A DNA stretch of 35,555 bases from Acidaminobacter sp. JC074 (GTDB taxonomy: Bacteria > Bacillota > Clostridia > Peptostreptococcales > Acidaminobacteraceae), in NCBI RefSeq assembly GCF_022496765.1, contig NZ_VANV01000040.1, forward strand, positions 1 through 35,555, given 5' to 3'. Under the pieces are notes generated by a model that did no database searches, was not told the origin of the DNA, and saw nothing but the letters and a program-made list of their open reading frames with translations. This document shows, one piece after another, positions 8,127-15,450 of the stretch. Within the stretch, counting starts at the first letter, position 1. Each line of letters opens with the position of its first letter. The position numbers were made by a program, and so were the translations under genes.

Positions 8127-9233
8127 TTAATTATTTGGTATTCTAACTGGTAATACTAAATATGTGTAATTGTCATTATTTTGAGGTTTAATAATACAAG
8201 GACTTATATTAGCTAAAAACTCCATATAAATGATTTCACTATCAATAACTTTTAAAACATCTATTAAGTATTTAGGATTAAATCCTATATCTAATGTATT
8301 ACCTTCTAACTTTAAAGGAATCTCATCATTGGCCATACCAATTTCAACTATCGATGAAATCTCTAAAGAATTATCTTTAATACTCAGTTTAATAGAATTG
8401 TTCTTACCTTCTTTTGCTAATAAAGAAACACGTTCTATACCATTTAATAAGTCAGCTGTATTAATTTCAATTGTTGTTTTAAACTCATTAGGAATCATTT
8501 GAGAATACTTAACGTACTCACCCTCTAATAGTCTAGAAACAATTTTTATATCATCAATCTTAAATAGGATGTTTTTATCAGTAACAAAAACATGAATATG
8601 TTCATTATCATCACTAGAACCTAAAATTTTATTGATCTCACTGAGTGTTTTAGCAGGAATTACAATTTTAGTTTCAATAGGTGTATTCAATTGCGCTTTT
8701 CTAATTGCAACTCTAAAACCATCAATAGCTACCATGGTCATCTCTTGGTTGGCAATTTCTAAGTATGAACCCGTTAAAATAGGTCTTGCCTCATCTTGAG
8801 ATGTAGCAAAAATAGTTTGACGAATCATGTTCTTAAACAATTGTTTGTTAATAGAAAATGCATTGGATTCATCAACCTTAGGTAACTCAGGATATTCAAT
8901 TGCATCATATGTAACTAAATCTATATGTGACTTCATACATTGGATAGATAATTTTTTATCTTCCATAATTATTTCTACATCAGAATTAGGAAGCTTTCTA
9001 ACAAAATCACCAAAGATTCTAGAAGAGACAACTGTAATACCTTCTTCTAATACATTGGCTTCAATTGACTTCTCAATACCTATCGAAAGATCATTACCAG
9101 TCAATTTTAATGTACCATTTCTAGCTTCTAATAAAACACCTGTTAATATAGGTAAAGTTGTTTTAGAAGAAATAGCCTTTTGCACAATATTTAAAGCATT
9201 TGCTAAATCACTTTGTTTACATATAAGTTTCAT
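8127..9233 (-). CDS. dnaN: DNA polymerase III beta subunit (sliding clamp)
   Basis: 368 residues, the normal length for the three-domain ring-shaped clamp that tethers the replicative polymerase. The N-terminus MKLICKQSDLANALNIVQKA and the C-terminal YLVLPVRIP are diagnostic; the C-terminal motif forms part of the pocket that binds clamp-interacting peptides. The ATG at 9231-9233 is preceded by a GGAGG RBS. A perfect DnaA box (TTATCCACA on the minus strand, 9233-9241) lies between the RBS and the start codon, so DnaA binding there could influence dnaN transcription. The gene is downstream of dnaA with the origin unwinding module between them. Confidence 0.97.
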   Translation of the reverse strand: MKLICKQSDLANALNIVQKAISSKTTLPILTGVLLEARNGTLKLTGNDLSIGIEKSIEANVLEEGITVVSSRIFGDFVRKLPNSDVEIIMEDKKLSIQCMKSHIDLVTYDAIEYPELPKVDESNAFSINKQLFKNMIRQTIFATSQDEARPILTGSYLEIANQEMTMVAIDGFRVAIRKAQLNTPIETKIVIPAKTLSEINKILGSSDDNEHIHVFVTDKNILFKIDDIKIVSRLLEGEYVKYSQMIPNEFKTTIEINTADLLNGIERVSLLAKEGKNNSIKLSIKDNSLEISSIVEIGMANDEIPLKLEGNTLDIGFNPKYLIDVLKVIDSEIIYMEFLANISPCIIKPQNNDNYTYLVLPVRIPNN

Positions 9234-9469
9234 GTGGATAACCTCCTATCAAAATCGTCCCAAAATTTGTGTGAAAGAATATATATATTAATATATTTTA
9301 AATAACAGTAGTAGTAGGGCCTGTGAATTTGTAGATAACCCATTGAAGGCTTGGAAATAACAGATTTCTGCGTGTTATTAACATGTGGATAGTTTTTCGG
9401 ATAAACCCCATGTTAATAACAGGTACTTATTTTAAAAGTTATCAACAGAAAAATTGAAATTTATTCACA
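9233..9469 (-). other. oriC unwinding module between dnaA and dnaN (DnaA boxes, GC cluster, DnaA-trios, AT-rich DUE)
   Basis: DnaA boxes, written as on the plus strand: TGTGGATAA 9233-9241 (perfect), TGTGAATTT 9322-9330, TGTAGATAA 9330-9338, TGTGGATAG 9384-9392, TTATCAACA 9439-9447, TTATTCACA 9461-9469. Next to the 9322/9330 pair is a GC cluster (GGGCC, 9317-9321), then TAGTAGTAG (9309-9317), then a highly AT-rich stretch (about 9277-9305). Read on the dnaA-sense strand this is box, GC cluster, CTACTACTA, AT tract: the layout of the basal unwinding element described at B. subtilis oriC. A 13-bp inverted repeat (TGTTATTAACATG at 9373-9385, its complement at 9409-9421) brackets a DnaA box. Confidence 0.8.
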
Positions 9470-9481
9470 GGACTTTGTGAA

Positions 9482-10816
9482 TTATTCATTTGTTAATGTT
9501 TTTCTTAGTTGTAAGATGACATTTTTCAAATCAATGTTTTCATTTATATCATTGCTGATCTTGTCATATGCATGAATAACAGTTGTATGATCTCTACCAC
9601 CAAAACTTTCACCAATCTTAGGTAATGAAAGGTCCGTTAGCTCTCTTGATAAGTACATGGCAATTTGTCTTGGATAAGCAATTGATCTTGTACGACGTTT
9701 TGAGTCAAAGTCAGCAATCTGCACATTGAAGTGCTGTGCAACAGCATCCTTGATCATGTCGACATTAATTTGCTTTGGCTTACTAGAAGAAATAATATCT
9801 TTTAAAGCTTCATGGGCCAGGTCAACCGATACTTCTTTATTGGTTAATGAAGAATAAGCTGTTACCCTTGTTAAAGCACCTTCTAGCTCTCTAATATTAG
9901 ACTTTATCTTTCTTGCAATAAAATCAAATACTTCATTGTTTACTTGATAATTCTCAGCTTCAGCTTTCTTTCTAAGAATTGCGATTCTTGTTTCAAAGTC
10001 TGGTGCCTGAATATCAGTTGTTAAGCCCCATTCAAAACGAGATCTTAATCTTTCTTCTAATGTAGGAATTTCCTTTGGTGGCCTATCACTTGAGATAATA
10101 ATCTGCTTATTGGCTTCATGTAAAGCATTGAAAGTATGGAAAAATTCTTCCTGTGTTCTTTCTTTACCTGCAATAAACTGAATATCATCGACCAGTAAAA
10201 CATCTACATTTCTATAACGGTTTCTGAATTCAACGTTCTTATCATCCTTAATAGAGTTAATTAGCTCATTTGTAAATTTTTCACTTGAAACATAAACAAC
10301 CTTAGCATCCTTGTTTTGGTCCAATATATAATGACCAATGGCATGCATTAAGTGAGTTTTACCAAGTCCAACACCACCATAGATAAAGAGCGGGTTGTAA
10401 GCTTTTGCTGGAGATTCAGCTACAGCAAGTGAAGCAGCATGAGCAAATCTGTTACTGTTACCGATTACAAACTCCTCAAACACATATTTAGGATTTAAGT
10501 TTGACGTGTTAAAAGACTCAGCTTCTTTCTTAGCCGGTTTTTCTTCTTCAACTTCTATATTGTCTACACCGTCTACTATAAAAACAATTTCATATTCGAC
10601 AGTCGTAATTTGCTTAATGGCATTCTTAATCAACGATGCATATCTACTAATTAGGATATCTTTATAAAAATCGGTTTGCACGATGAGATAAAACTGATCA
10701 TTGATAATTTTGCCAGGCTCTAATGGCTTTACCCAAGTATTAAAACTGACCTCTGTTATTTCCTCTTTAATTATCTCTAAAGCTTGTGACCATATTTCAT
10801 TAATATTGTCGTACAT
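9482..10816 (-). CDS. dnaA: Chromosomal replication initiator protein DnaA
   Basis: 444 residues, an AAA+ ATPase that binds DnaA boxes and opens oriC. Domain I is at about residues 1-80. The AAA+ domain has Walker A GGVGLGKTHLMHAIG and Walker B VDVLLVDDIQFIAGKE. Domain IV carries the DnaA signature with GGRDHTTVIHAYDKI near the C-terminus. The ATG has a GGGGGC RBS. DnaA boxes lie on both sides of the gene, the usual bipartite origin and autoregulation arrangement. Confidence 0.98.
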   Translation of the reverse strand: MYDNINEIWSQALEIIKEEITEVSFNTWVKPLEPGKIINDQFYLIVQTDFYKDILISRYASLIKNAIKQITTVEYEIVFIVDGVDNIEVEEEKPAKKEAESFNTSNLNPKYVFEEFVIGNSNRFAHAASLAVAESPAKAYNPLFIYGGVGLGKTHLMHAIGHYILDQNKDAKVVYVSSEKFTNELINSIKDDKNVEFRNRYRNVDVLLVDDIQFIAGKERTQEEFFHTFNALHEANKQIIISSDRPPKEIPTLEERLRSRFEWGLTTDIQAPDFETRIAILRKKAEAENYQVNNEVFDFIARKIKSNIRELEGALTRVTAYSSLTNKEVSVDLAHEALKDIISSSKPKQINVDMIKDAVAQHFNVQIADFDSKRRTRSIAYPRQIAMYLSRELTDLSLPKIGESFGGRDHTTVIHAYDKISNDINENIDLKNVILQLRKTLTNE

Positions 10817-10859
10817 ATTTGCCCCCTATAAAATCTTAATTAACATGTTATATACAGAT

Positions 10860-11222
10860 TTATTCACAAAAAAATGCGAATAATGTCGTTGATTTTATGA
10901 TTTAACACCTATAGATAAAAAATGCGATTTTGTGACTTTTATGTGTAAAAGTCTATTTAATTAGATAAAATCAAAGTTATTCACATTTATATATAATAAT
11001 TTATCAACAATAAAAATGAGTCCTGGACTCATAACCTATGGATAAATCATAAAAACATCATATTTATTCACAATCTTATCAACATATACACTGAATATGT
11101 GAATATGTTGGAAAAATTATTAAGTTATCAACATGTGATACTATGATAACAGAAATACTGTTGATTTTCAATTTATTATAGGAAATTTATCCACAAGTTA
11201 AATTGAAAGACCATGTGAATAA
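10860..11222. other. oriC DnaA-box cluster upstream of dnaA
   Basis: This non-coding, AT-rich gap (10817-11350) contains a perfect DnaA box, TTATCCACA, at 11187-11195. One-mismatch boxes are TTATTCACA at 10860-10868, 10977-10985 and 11064-11072; TTATCAACA at 11001-11009, 11076-11084 and 11125-11133; TATGGATAA at 11037-11045; TGTGAATAA at 11214-11222. A near-palindrome (ATGAGTCC-T-GGACTCAT) sits at 11016-11032 among them. Gene direction flips a little to the right. This is the second lobe of a bipartite origin and also the dnaA promoter region. Confidence 0.88.
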
Positions 11223-11239
11223 GTTGAGGTAAAAAAAAT

Positions 11240-11294
11240 AGCCTAAGAAGGCTTTATTAAATAAAAAATATTTGGCTGCATGCCAAATATTTTT
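11240..11294. terminator. Hairpins between oriC and the response-regulator gene
   Basis: AAAAATATTTGGC (11264-11276), TGCAT loop, GCCAAATATTTTT (11282-11294) is a perfect 13-bp inverted repeat with A and T flanks on both sides, so it could terminate in either direction. A weaker GCCT/AGGC hairpin lies at 11241-11252. They insulate oriC from transcription of the neighbouring minus-strand gene. Confidence 0.6.
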
Positions 11295-11317
11295 ATAGTC
11301 TTTTATCAACTTTTTAC

Positions 11318-11348
11318 CAATAAGAAAACACCCGGCAAGCCAGGTGTT
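11318..11348 (-). terminator. Intrinsic terminator of the HD-GYP response-regulator gene
   Basis: On the minus strand AACACCTGGC and GCCGGGTGTT form a GC-rich stem (11327-11348) followed by TTCTTATT. It lies immediately after the stop codon. Confidence 0.85.
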
Positions 11349-11350
11349 GA

Positions 11351-12445
11351 TTACATATTTTCAACAGCTTCTTTTAAAGATTTCTCTTTTTCATAAACTG
11401 TAAAGATTTTTTCGTTTTCAACCAGTTCTTTAATGATAGCAACAATATTCTTATCTATTTTATGATTGTCTGCTTCTTCTTCTAAAATCTTCAATGTTTT
11501 TTCTATACTAAAGCCGGACTTATAAGGTCTGTCAGTATACAAGGCATCAAAAATATCTGCGATAGCAAGAATTCTTGTTTCAATGATGATGTCATCTGCT
11601 TTTAGGCCATCGGGATAACCGGTACCATCAAGTTTTTCATGATGATGTCTGACTGGATGTAAAATAGTTTTCATAGAAGTTAGAGGTTTTAAAATCCTTT
11701 CGCCAACTTCAGGATGTTCTTTAATGACATTGAATTCAATGTCATCTAACCTGCCAGGTTTATTGAGTATATGATCTGGCGTGGATACTTTTCCTATATC
11801 ATGAACAATACCTGCCAGCTCTAAGGTGTTTAAAGCTTCTTCATCTAAATCTAAAGACTCTCCAATCAGACGACATAAACCAGCCACTCTTCTTGTATGG
11901 CCTTCAGTGTATGAATCCTTCGCTTCTACAATATTGGCAAGTGCAATGATGACATTTGACATATTACTTTTTTCATCATCAAAGTTCTTTTGAAGTAAAT
12001 CATAGAGTCGTGTGATTTCTTGATTTCTTTTTTGAATGATGATGAAATCCTTATCAACCTGCTCTTTGAGTTTCTTCTGTTCAATACCATTTTTCACAAT
12101 GGTCACTAATTGATCATTGTCCCATGGTTTTTCTAGATAATAGTATAAACCCACTTCATTGATACTCTTAATGGCATTACTTTTATCCGAGTAACCTGTT
12201 AATAAAATTGGTACAACGTCAGGTTGAATTTGCTTGATGGCTTTTAAAACATCAATCCCATCAATTTTTGGCATCATAAAATCTGATATGACCATATCAA
12301 AGTTTTCTTCATTTAAAAGATTGGAGTTCAAAAGGAACTCTGGATCATTAACAGCCACCACTTCATAGTCGAGAACCATCTCGATTAATGTGGACAGGGT
12401 ATCCGTTATCATTTGCTCATCATCGATTACTAATATTTTACTCAT
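11351..12445 (-). CDS. Response regulator with receiver and HD-GYP domains
   Basis: 364 residues. The N-terminal receiver domain has the acidic pocket DD at 8-9, phospho-acceptor Asp55 (ISDFMMPKIDG), Thr83 and Lys106 (LEKPW). A coiled linker at about 120-160 leads into an HD-GYP domain with His-Asp at 215-216 (GIVHDIGK) and the HHEKLDGTGYPDGL motif at 268-281. HD-GYP domains of this type hydrolyse cyclic di-GMP, so phosphorylation would probably tune second-messenger turnover; the actual substrate cannot be read from sequence. It is divergent from a sensor kinase gene 191 bp away (12446-12636), which is probably its partner. The spacer has a minus-strand TATAAT near 12470 but no clear -35. 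Confidence 0.9.
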   Translation of the reverse strand: MSKILVIDDEQMITDTLSTLIEMVLDYEVVAVNDPEFLLNSNLLNEENFDMVISDFMMPKIDGIDVLKAIKQIQPDVVPILLTGYSDKSNAIKSINEVGLYYYLEKPWDNDQLVTIVKNGIEQKKLKEQVDKDFIIIQKRNQEITRLYDLLQKNFDDEKSNMSNVIIALANIVEAKDSYTEGHTRRVAGLCRLIGESLDLDEEALNTLELAGIVHDIGKVSTPDHILNKPGRLDDIEFNVIKEHPEVGERILKPLTSMKTILHPVRHHHEKLDGTGYPDGLKADDIIIETRILAIADIFDALYTDRPYKSGFSIEKTLKILEEEADNHKIDKNIVAIIKELVENEKIFTVYEKEKSLKEAVENM

Positions 12446-12636
12446 ATTTTCACATCCTTATGTATATCTATATTATAGGCTTTTTGTTCTAATTTAAATC
12501 ACTTTTATAGACTTATAATAAATCTATCATATTTCCGTGTTTTTGCTATGTTTATTTTATAAAAAATTATGAAAGATTTATTAAATGCGTTTAAGTCTAT
12601 TTTAAAAGATGTATACTCATAGTGAGGTGCAAGTAA

Positions 12637-14478
12637 ATGAAAAAAGAAGAAAAGTTATGTTATAGAGAAAGAAGACAGACTCTAAGAGGGAGACTTCAAA
12701 GATCTCTTTCTTTATCATCAGCCCTATCCGTGGGCATCAGTCTAATATCTGTTTTAATTGTTATAATAATCTTGGTACAACCTGTCGGTCGTTTTTTTAC
12801 AGATACAGTGAGCAACAGAGTTTATAATAATTATATCGTATCAAGTGAGTTGATTGGTAGATATAAAAATCATGGAAAGATGGATAACCTTCAACACATT
12901 TCCTTTGATGAAATTGTAAGTATGTATCAAGCCAGCAATTACGAAGGTGATATGGATCAAGAATTTCGTGAAATAAGAGAATCTTTTAATGATGAAATTG
13001 AGCCTCTTATAATAGAAGGCAATTCAATTACTGGTGATATTATATCTGAAACAGAGAAAAAATCCATTTTAATATCAACAACCATGGCCATTGACGAGAT
13101 TTATGATATTTTGTCAATCAATTCTTCATGGAACTTTGATTTAGTCAATGTACGTTTAGAGATACAAGATGAAGAGATTTTTAAAATTCCTGGTGAATTT
13201 AATGTAGAAGCCAAGTCATTTGCACAAAAATGGTTCAGTGATATTCAAACTGTTTTACCTGTTGTAAATGAAGATGGTGTGCAAATTGGTTCTTTGACCA
13301 CATCATTAAATACCAATTTATTGACTTATACCATGATTCCAGTTGTCTTGCTTTTTATAGTTATAGCAGGTATGACCTTATTAGTTGTAAAAATAATTTT
13401 ACTACCAATCGCTTATAGACTTTTAAAACCAATCCATGTTTTAAATAATCAACTTAAAAAGATTGCTGAAGAAGATGAAATAGAATGTGGCGATATTATA
13501 ATAGAACAAAGAAAACCACCAACTGAAATAAAGATATTAATCGATTATTCCAATCAGATCATTTCCAAGCTTCAGTCCTCTTATCATATTCTAGAGAATG
13601 TGAATGATGAACTTGAAGCACAGCGTGATGAACTTGAAGCACAAAATATTGAGTTAGATGCACAAAAGGATGAGTTAGAAGCTCAAAACCATGAACTTCT
13701 AGAAGCACAAGAACAAATAAGACGTACCCAAGCTCAATTGGTACAATCTGAGAAGATGGCATCTATGGGTCAGTTAACAGCAGCCATTATGCATGAAATC
13801 AATACACCACTCGGTGCGGTCCAGAGTAACAATCAGATGAGCCAAATGATGTTGACTAAACTGAAGAGCAATTTAGAAAAAGAGGAATTTGAAGCTTCTA
13901 TTAAAATAGTAGAGAAACTCAACAAGTCCAATTCGATTTCTGTAGATGCTGCCAACAGAGTCAGTGAAATTATAAGAAATCTAAAAAACTTCTCTAGAGT
14001 GGATCAAGCAGACTTCCAAAATGCTGATATCATAGAAGGTATAAAGAGTGTTCTTGTCTTAACCTCTAACTTATGGAAAAACAAATTGACCATTCATGAA
14101 GAGTATAAGGCTTTGCCTTTGATTTCATGTTTTCCTTCTATGTTAAATCAAGTTTTCATGAACTTAATTGTAAACTCTGTTCAGGCAACAGAGAAAGGTG
14201 GCAATTTAACCATCTATAGTGATCATAATGAAGATCATGTTTATATTGCCTTTAAAGATGATGGTAGTGGTATAGATCCAAATGATATCAATCATATATT
14301 TGACAATGGCTTTACAACTAAACCAAAAGATGAAGGTACTGGACTTGGTTTATCGATTAGTAGAGAAATTATTGAAAAACACGGTGGTATTATAGAAGCC
14401 TTTAATAATGAAGATAAGGGTGCTACATTTAAGATTACCTTACCGATCAAACAAAATTGTGATGCAGATATGAAATAA
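12637..14478 (+). CDS. Membrane sensor histidine kinase
   Basis: 613 residues. The basic N-terminus is followed by a transmembrane segment at about 28-48, an extracytoplasmic sensor region at about 50-228 with no domain I recognise, and a second transmembrane segment at about 231-256. A HAMP-like linker and a long coiled coil (about 310-375) follow, the latter built from near-identical heptads. The phospho-acceptor is His386 in a dimerisation motif (AAIMHEINTPLGAVQSN). The ATPase domain has the N-box QVFMNLIVNSVQATE, the G1 box DDGSGID, the F box and the G2 box GTGLGLSISREII. The ATG has a GTGAGGTG RBS. It is paired divergently with the HD-GYP response regulator. Confidence 0.92.
   Translation: MKKEEKLCYRERRQTLRGRLQRSLSLSSALSVGISLISVLIVIIILVQPVGRFFTDTVSNRVYNNYIVSSELIGRYKNHGKMDNLQHISFDEIVSMYQASNYEGDMDQEFREIRESFNDEIEPLIIEGNSITGDIISETEKKSILISTTMAIDEIYDILSINSSWNFDLVNVRLEIQDEEIFKIPGEFNVEAKSFAQKWFSDIQTVLPVVNEDGVQIGSLTTSLNTNLLTYTMIPVVLLFIVIAGMTLLVVKIILLPIAYRLLKPIHVLNNQLKKIAEEDEIECGDIIIEQRKPPTEIKILIDYSNQIISKLQSSYHILENVNDELEAQRDELEAQNIELDAQKDELEAQNHELLEAQEQIRRTQAQLVQSEKMASMGQLTAAIMHEINTPLGAVQSNNQMSQMMLTKLKSNLEKEEFEASIKIVEKLNKSNSISVDAANRVSEIIRNLKNFSRVDQADFQNADIIEGIKSVLVLTSNLWKNKLTIHEEYKALPLISCFPSMLNQVFMNLIVNSVQATEKGGNLTIYSDHNEDHVYIAFKDDGSGIDPNDINHIFDNGFTTKPKDEGTGLGLSISREIIEKHGGIIEAFNNEDKGATFKITLPIKQNCDADMK
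13606..13689 (+). repeat. Four tandem 21-bp heptad repeats inside the kinase coiled coil
   Basis: The encoded heptads DELEAQR, DELEAQN, IELDAQK and DELEAQN (residues 324-351) are followed by a variant HELLEAQ. The repeats are also alike at DNA level (GATGAACTTGAAGCACA-type units). Such arrays can gain or lose a unit, changing signalling-helix length by whole heptads. Confidence 0.85.
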
Positions 14479-14487
14479 CTATAAAAT

Positions 14488-14554
14488 AAAGCGTAATTGT
14501 ATGAAATATGGCTCAAATAGAGTTATAATGAATAACAGTTACGCTTTCTTATTT
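14488..14554 (+). terminator. Terminator of the histidine kinase gene
   Basis: AAAGCGTAATTGT at 14488-14500 pairs, with one G-U, with ACAGTTACGCTTT at 14535-14547, followed by CTTATTTTT. The loop is long (about 34 nt) but the stem is strong. Confidence 0.65.
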
Positions 14555-14571
14555 TTGACACTGAAAATCAC

Positions 14572-14600
14572 TTGACATTGCCAATTTGAAAAGGTATAAT
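14572..14600 (+). promoter_or_regulatory. Promoter of the rpmH operon
   Basis: TTGACA (14572-14577), 17 bp, TATAAT (14595-14600): a perfect housekeeping promoter. Transcription would start near 14607, leaving an untranslated leader of about 95 nt before rpmH. Confidence 0.92.
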
Positions 14601-14703
14601 TACTAGGCGATGTTTATGAAGAATTTAAGTGATGAGCATAATGGAATTTAGTTATGTTAGTCTCATTTAAATAAAAAATTTATTTGAGGAGGTGCAATAC
14701 GTT

Positions 14704-14838
14704 ATGAAGAGAACGCTTCAACCAAAAACAAGACAAAGAAAAAAAGAGCATGGTTTTAGAAAAAGAATGAAAACTAAAGCTGGCAGAAATGTATTAAAGT
14801 CACGTAGAAGCAAGAATAGAAAGAAATTAAGTGCATAA
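14704..14838 (+). CDS. rpmH: Large ribosomal subunit protein bL34
   Basis: A 44-residue, highly basic protein. MKRTLQPKTRQRKKEHGFRK at the start and a SRRSKNRKKLSA end match L34 along its full length, and 44 residues is the family norm. The RBS is GAGGAGGTG, 12 bp before the ATG. It is the first gene rightward of oriC in the classical rpmH-rnpA-yidD-yidC-jag cluster. Its small size makes it easy to miss in automated ORF calling. Confidence 0.97.
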   Translation: MKRTLQPKTRQRKKEHGFRKRMKTKAGRNVLKSRRSKNRKKLSA

Positions 14839-14861
14839 GGCCGCGTAAGTGGTCTTTTTTT
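14838..14861 (+). terminator. Terminator or attenuator between rpmH and rnpA
   Basis: AGGCCGC-GTAA-GTGGTCT followed by seven T residues, starting on the last base of the rpmH stop codon. It would allow much more rpmH than rnpA transcript, which suits the different amounts of the two products. Confidence 0.8.
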
Positions 14862-14889
14862 ACAATTGATTGTAATTCGGAGGCGCAAA

Positions 14890-15222
14890 ATGACTTTTGA
14901 TACTCTTAGGAATACACGACAATTTAATCAGGTTTATAAAAAAGGAAAATCAATTGTAAATCGTCATGTAGTCATGTACTACAGAAAAAATCAATTAGGT
15001 TACAATCAGGTTGGATTTTCAGTAAGCAAAAAAGTTGGGAAAGCTGTTGTGAGAAATCGCGTTAAGCGATTGATGAAAGAATCATTTAGAATGAATCATG
15101 AAAAGTTAGCAGAAGGCTATGATTTTGTATTTGTAGCAAGGGTACGCAGTAAAGATTCTACTTATCAGGAGATAGATAAGGCAATGAAGCATTGCTTTAG
15201 AAAAGGAAAGTTAATGAGGTAG
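14890..15222 (+). CDS. rnpA: Ribonuclease P protein component
   Basis: 110 residues, the protein subunit that assists RNase P RNA in maturing tRNA 5' ends. The family signature is visible as GKAVVRNRVKRLMKESFR (about residues 52-69), preceded by GFSVSKKVGKA. The ATG at 14890 has a CGGAGGCGC RBS. A longer in-frame opening from 14866 would overlap the attenuator region. It is followed after 2 bp by yidD. Confidence 0.96.
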   Translation: MTFDTLRNTRQFNQVYKKGKSIVNRHVVMYYRKNQLGYNQVGFSVSKKVGKAVVRNRVKRLMKESFRMNHEKLAEGYDFVFVARVRSKDSTYQEIDKAMKHCFRKGKLMR

Positions 15223-15224
15223 TT

Positions 15225-15434
15225 ATGAAACATGTAATGATTGCATTGGTTAAGTTTTACCGAAGAAACATTTCACCTTTACTTGGTCCACATTGCAGAT
15301 ACGCCCCGACATGTTCGGAATATTCTCTGCAAGCATTTGAAAAGTATGGTTTTTTTAAGGGATTATATTTAAGTGTATTTAGAATATTACGGTGCAATCC
15401 ACTTTTTAAAGGTGGATATGACCCGTTAAAATAA
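15225..15434 (+). CDS. yidD: Membrane protein insertion efficiency factor YidD
   Basis: 69 residues, full length for the family. It has the conserved HCRYAPTCSEYSLQAFEKYG motif and the C-terminal RCNPLFKGGYDP. An amphipathic N-terminus probably places it at the inner face of the membrane, where it assists YidC-dependent insertion. It lies between rnpA (2-bp gap) and yidC (16-bp gap). Confidence 0.95.
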   Translation: MKHVMIALVKFYRRNISPLLGPHCRYAPTCSEYSLQAFEKYGFFKGLYLSVFRILRCNPLFKGGYDPLK

Positions 15435-15450
15435 TTTGGGAGGAAGTTTC

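Noticed and set aside
9373..9421. Inverted repeat as the terminator of dnaA
   Set aside because: There is no T tract in either direction, and the loop carries a DnaA box; origin structure is a better explanation.
12580..12620. GTTTAA upstream of the kinase gene as a sigma-B promoter
   Set aside because: The associated -10 is TATACT rather than GGGTAT, so the match is half only.
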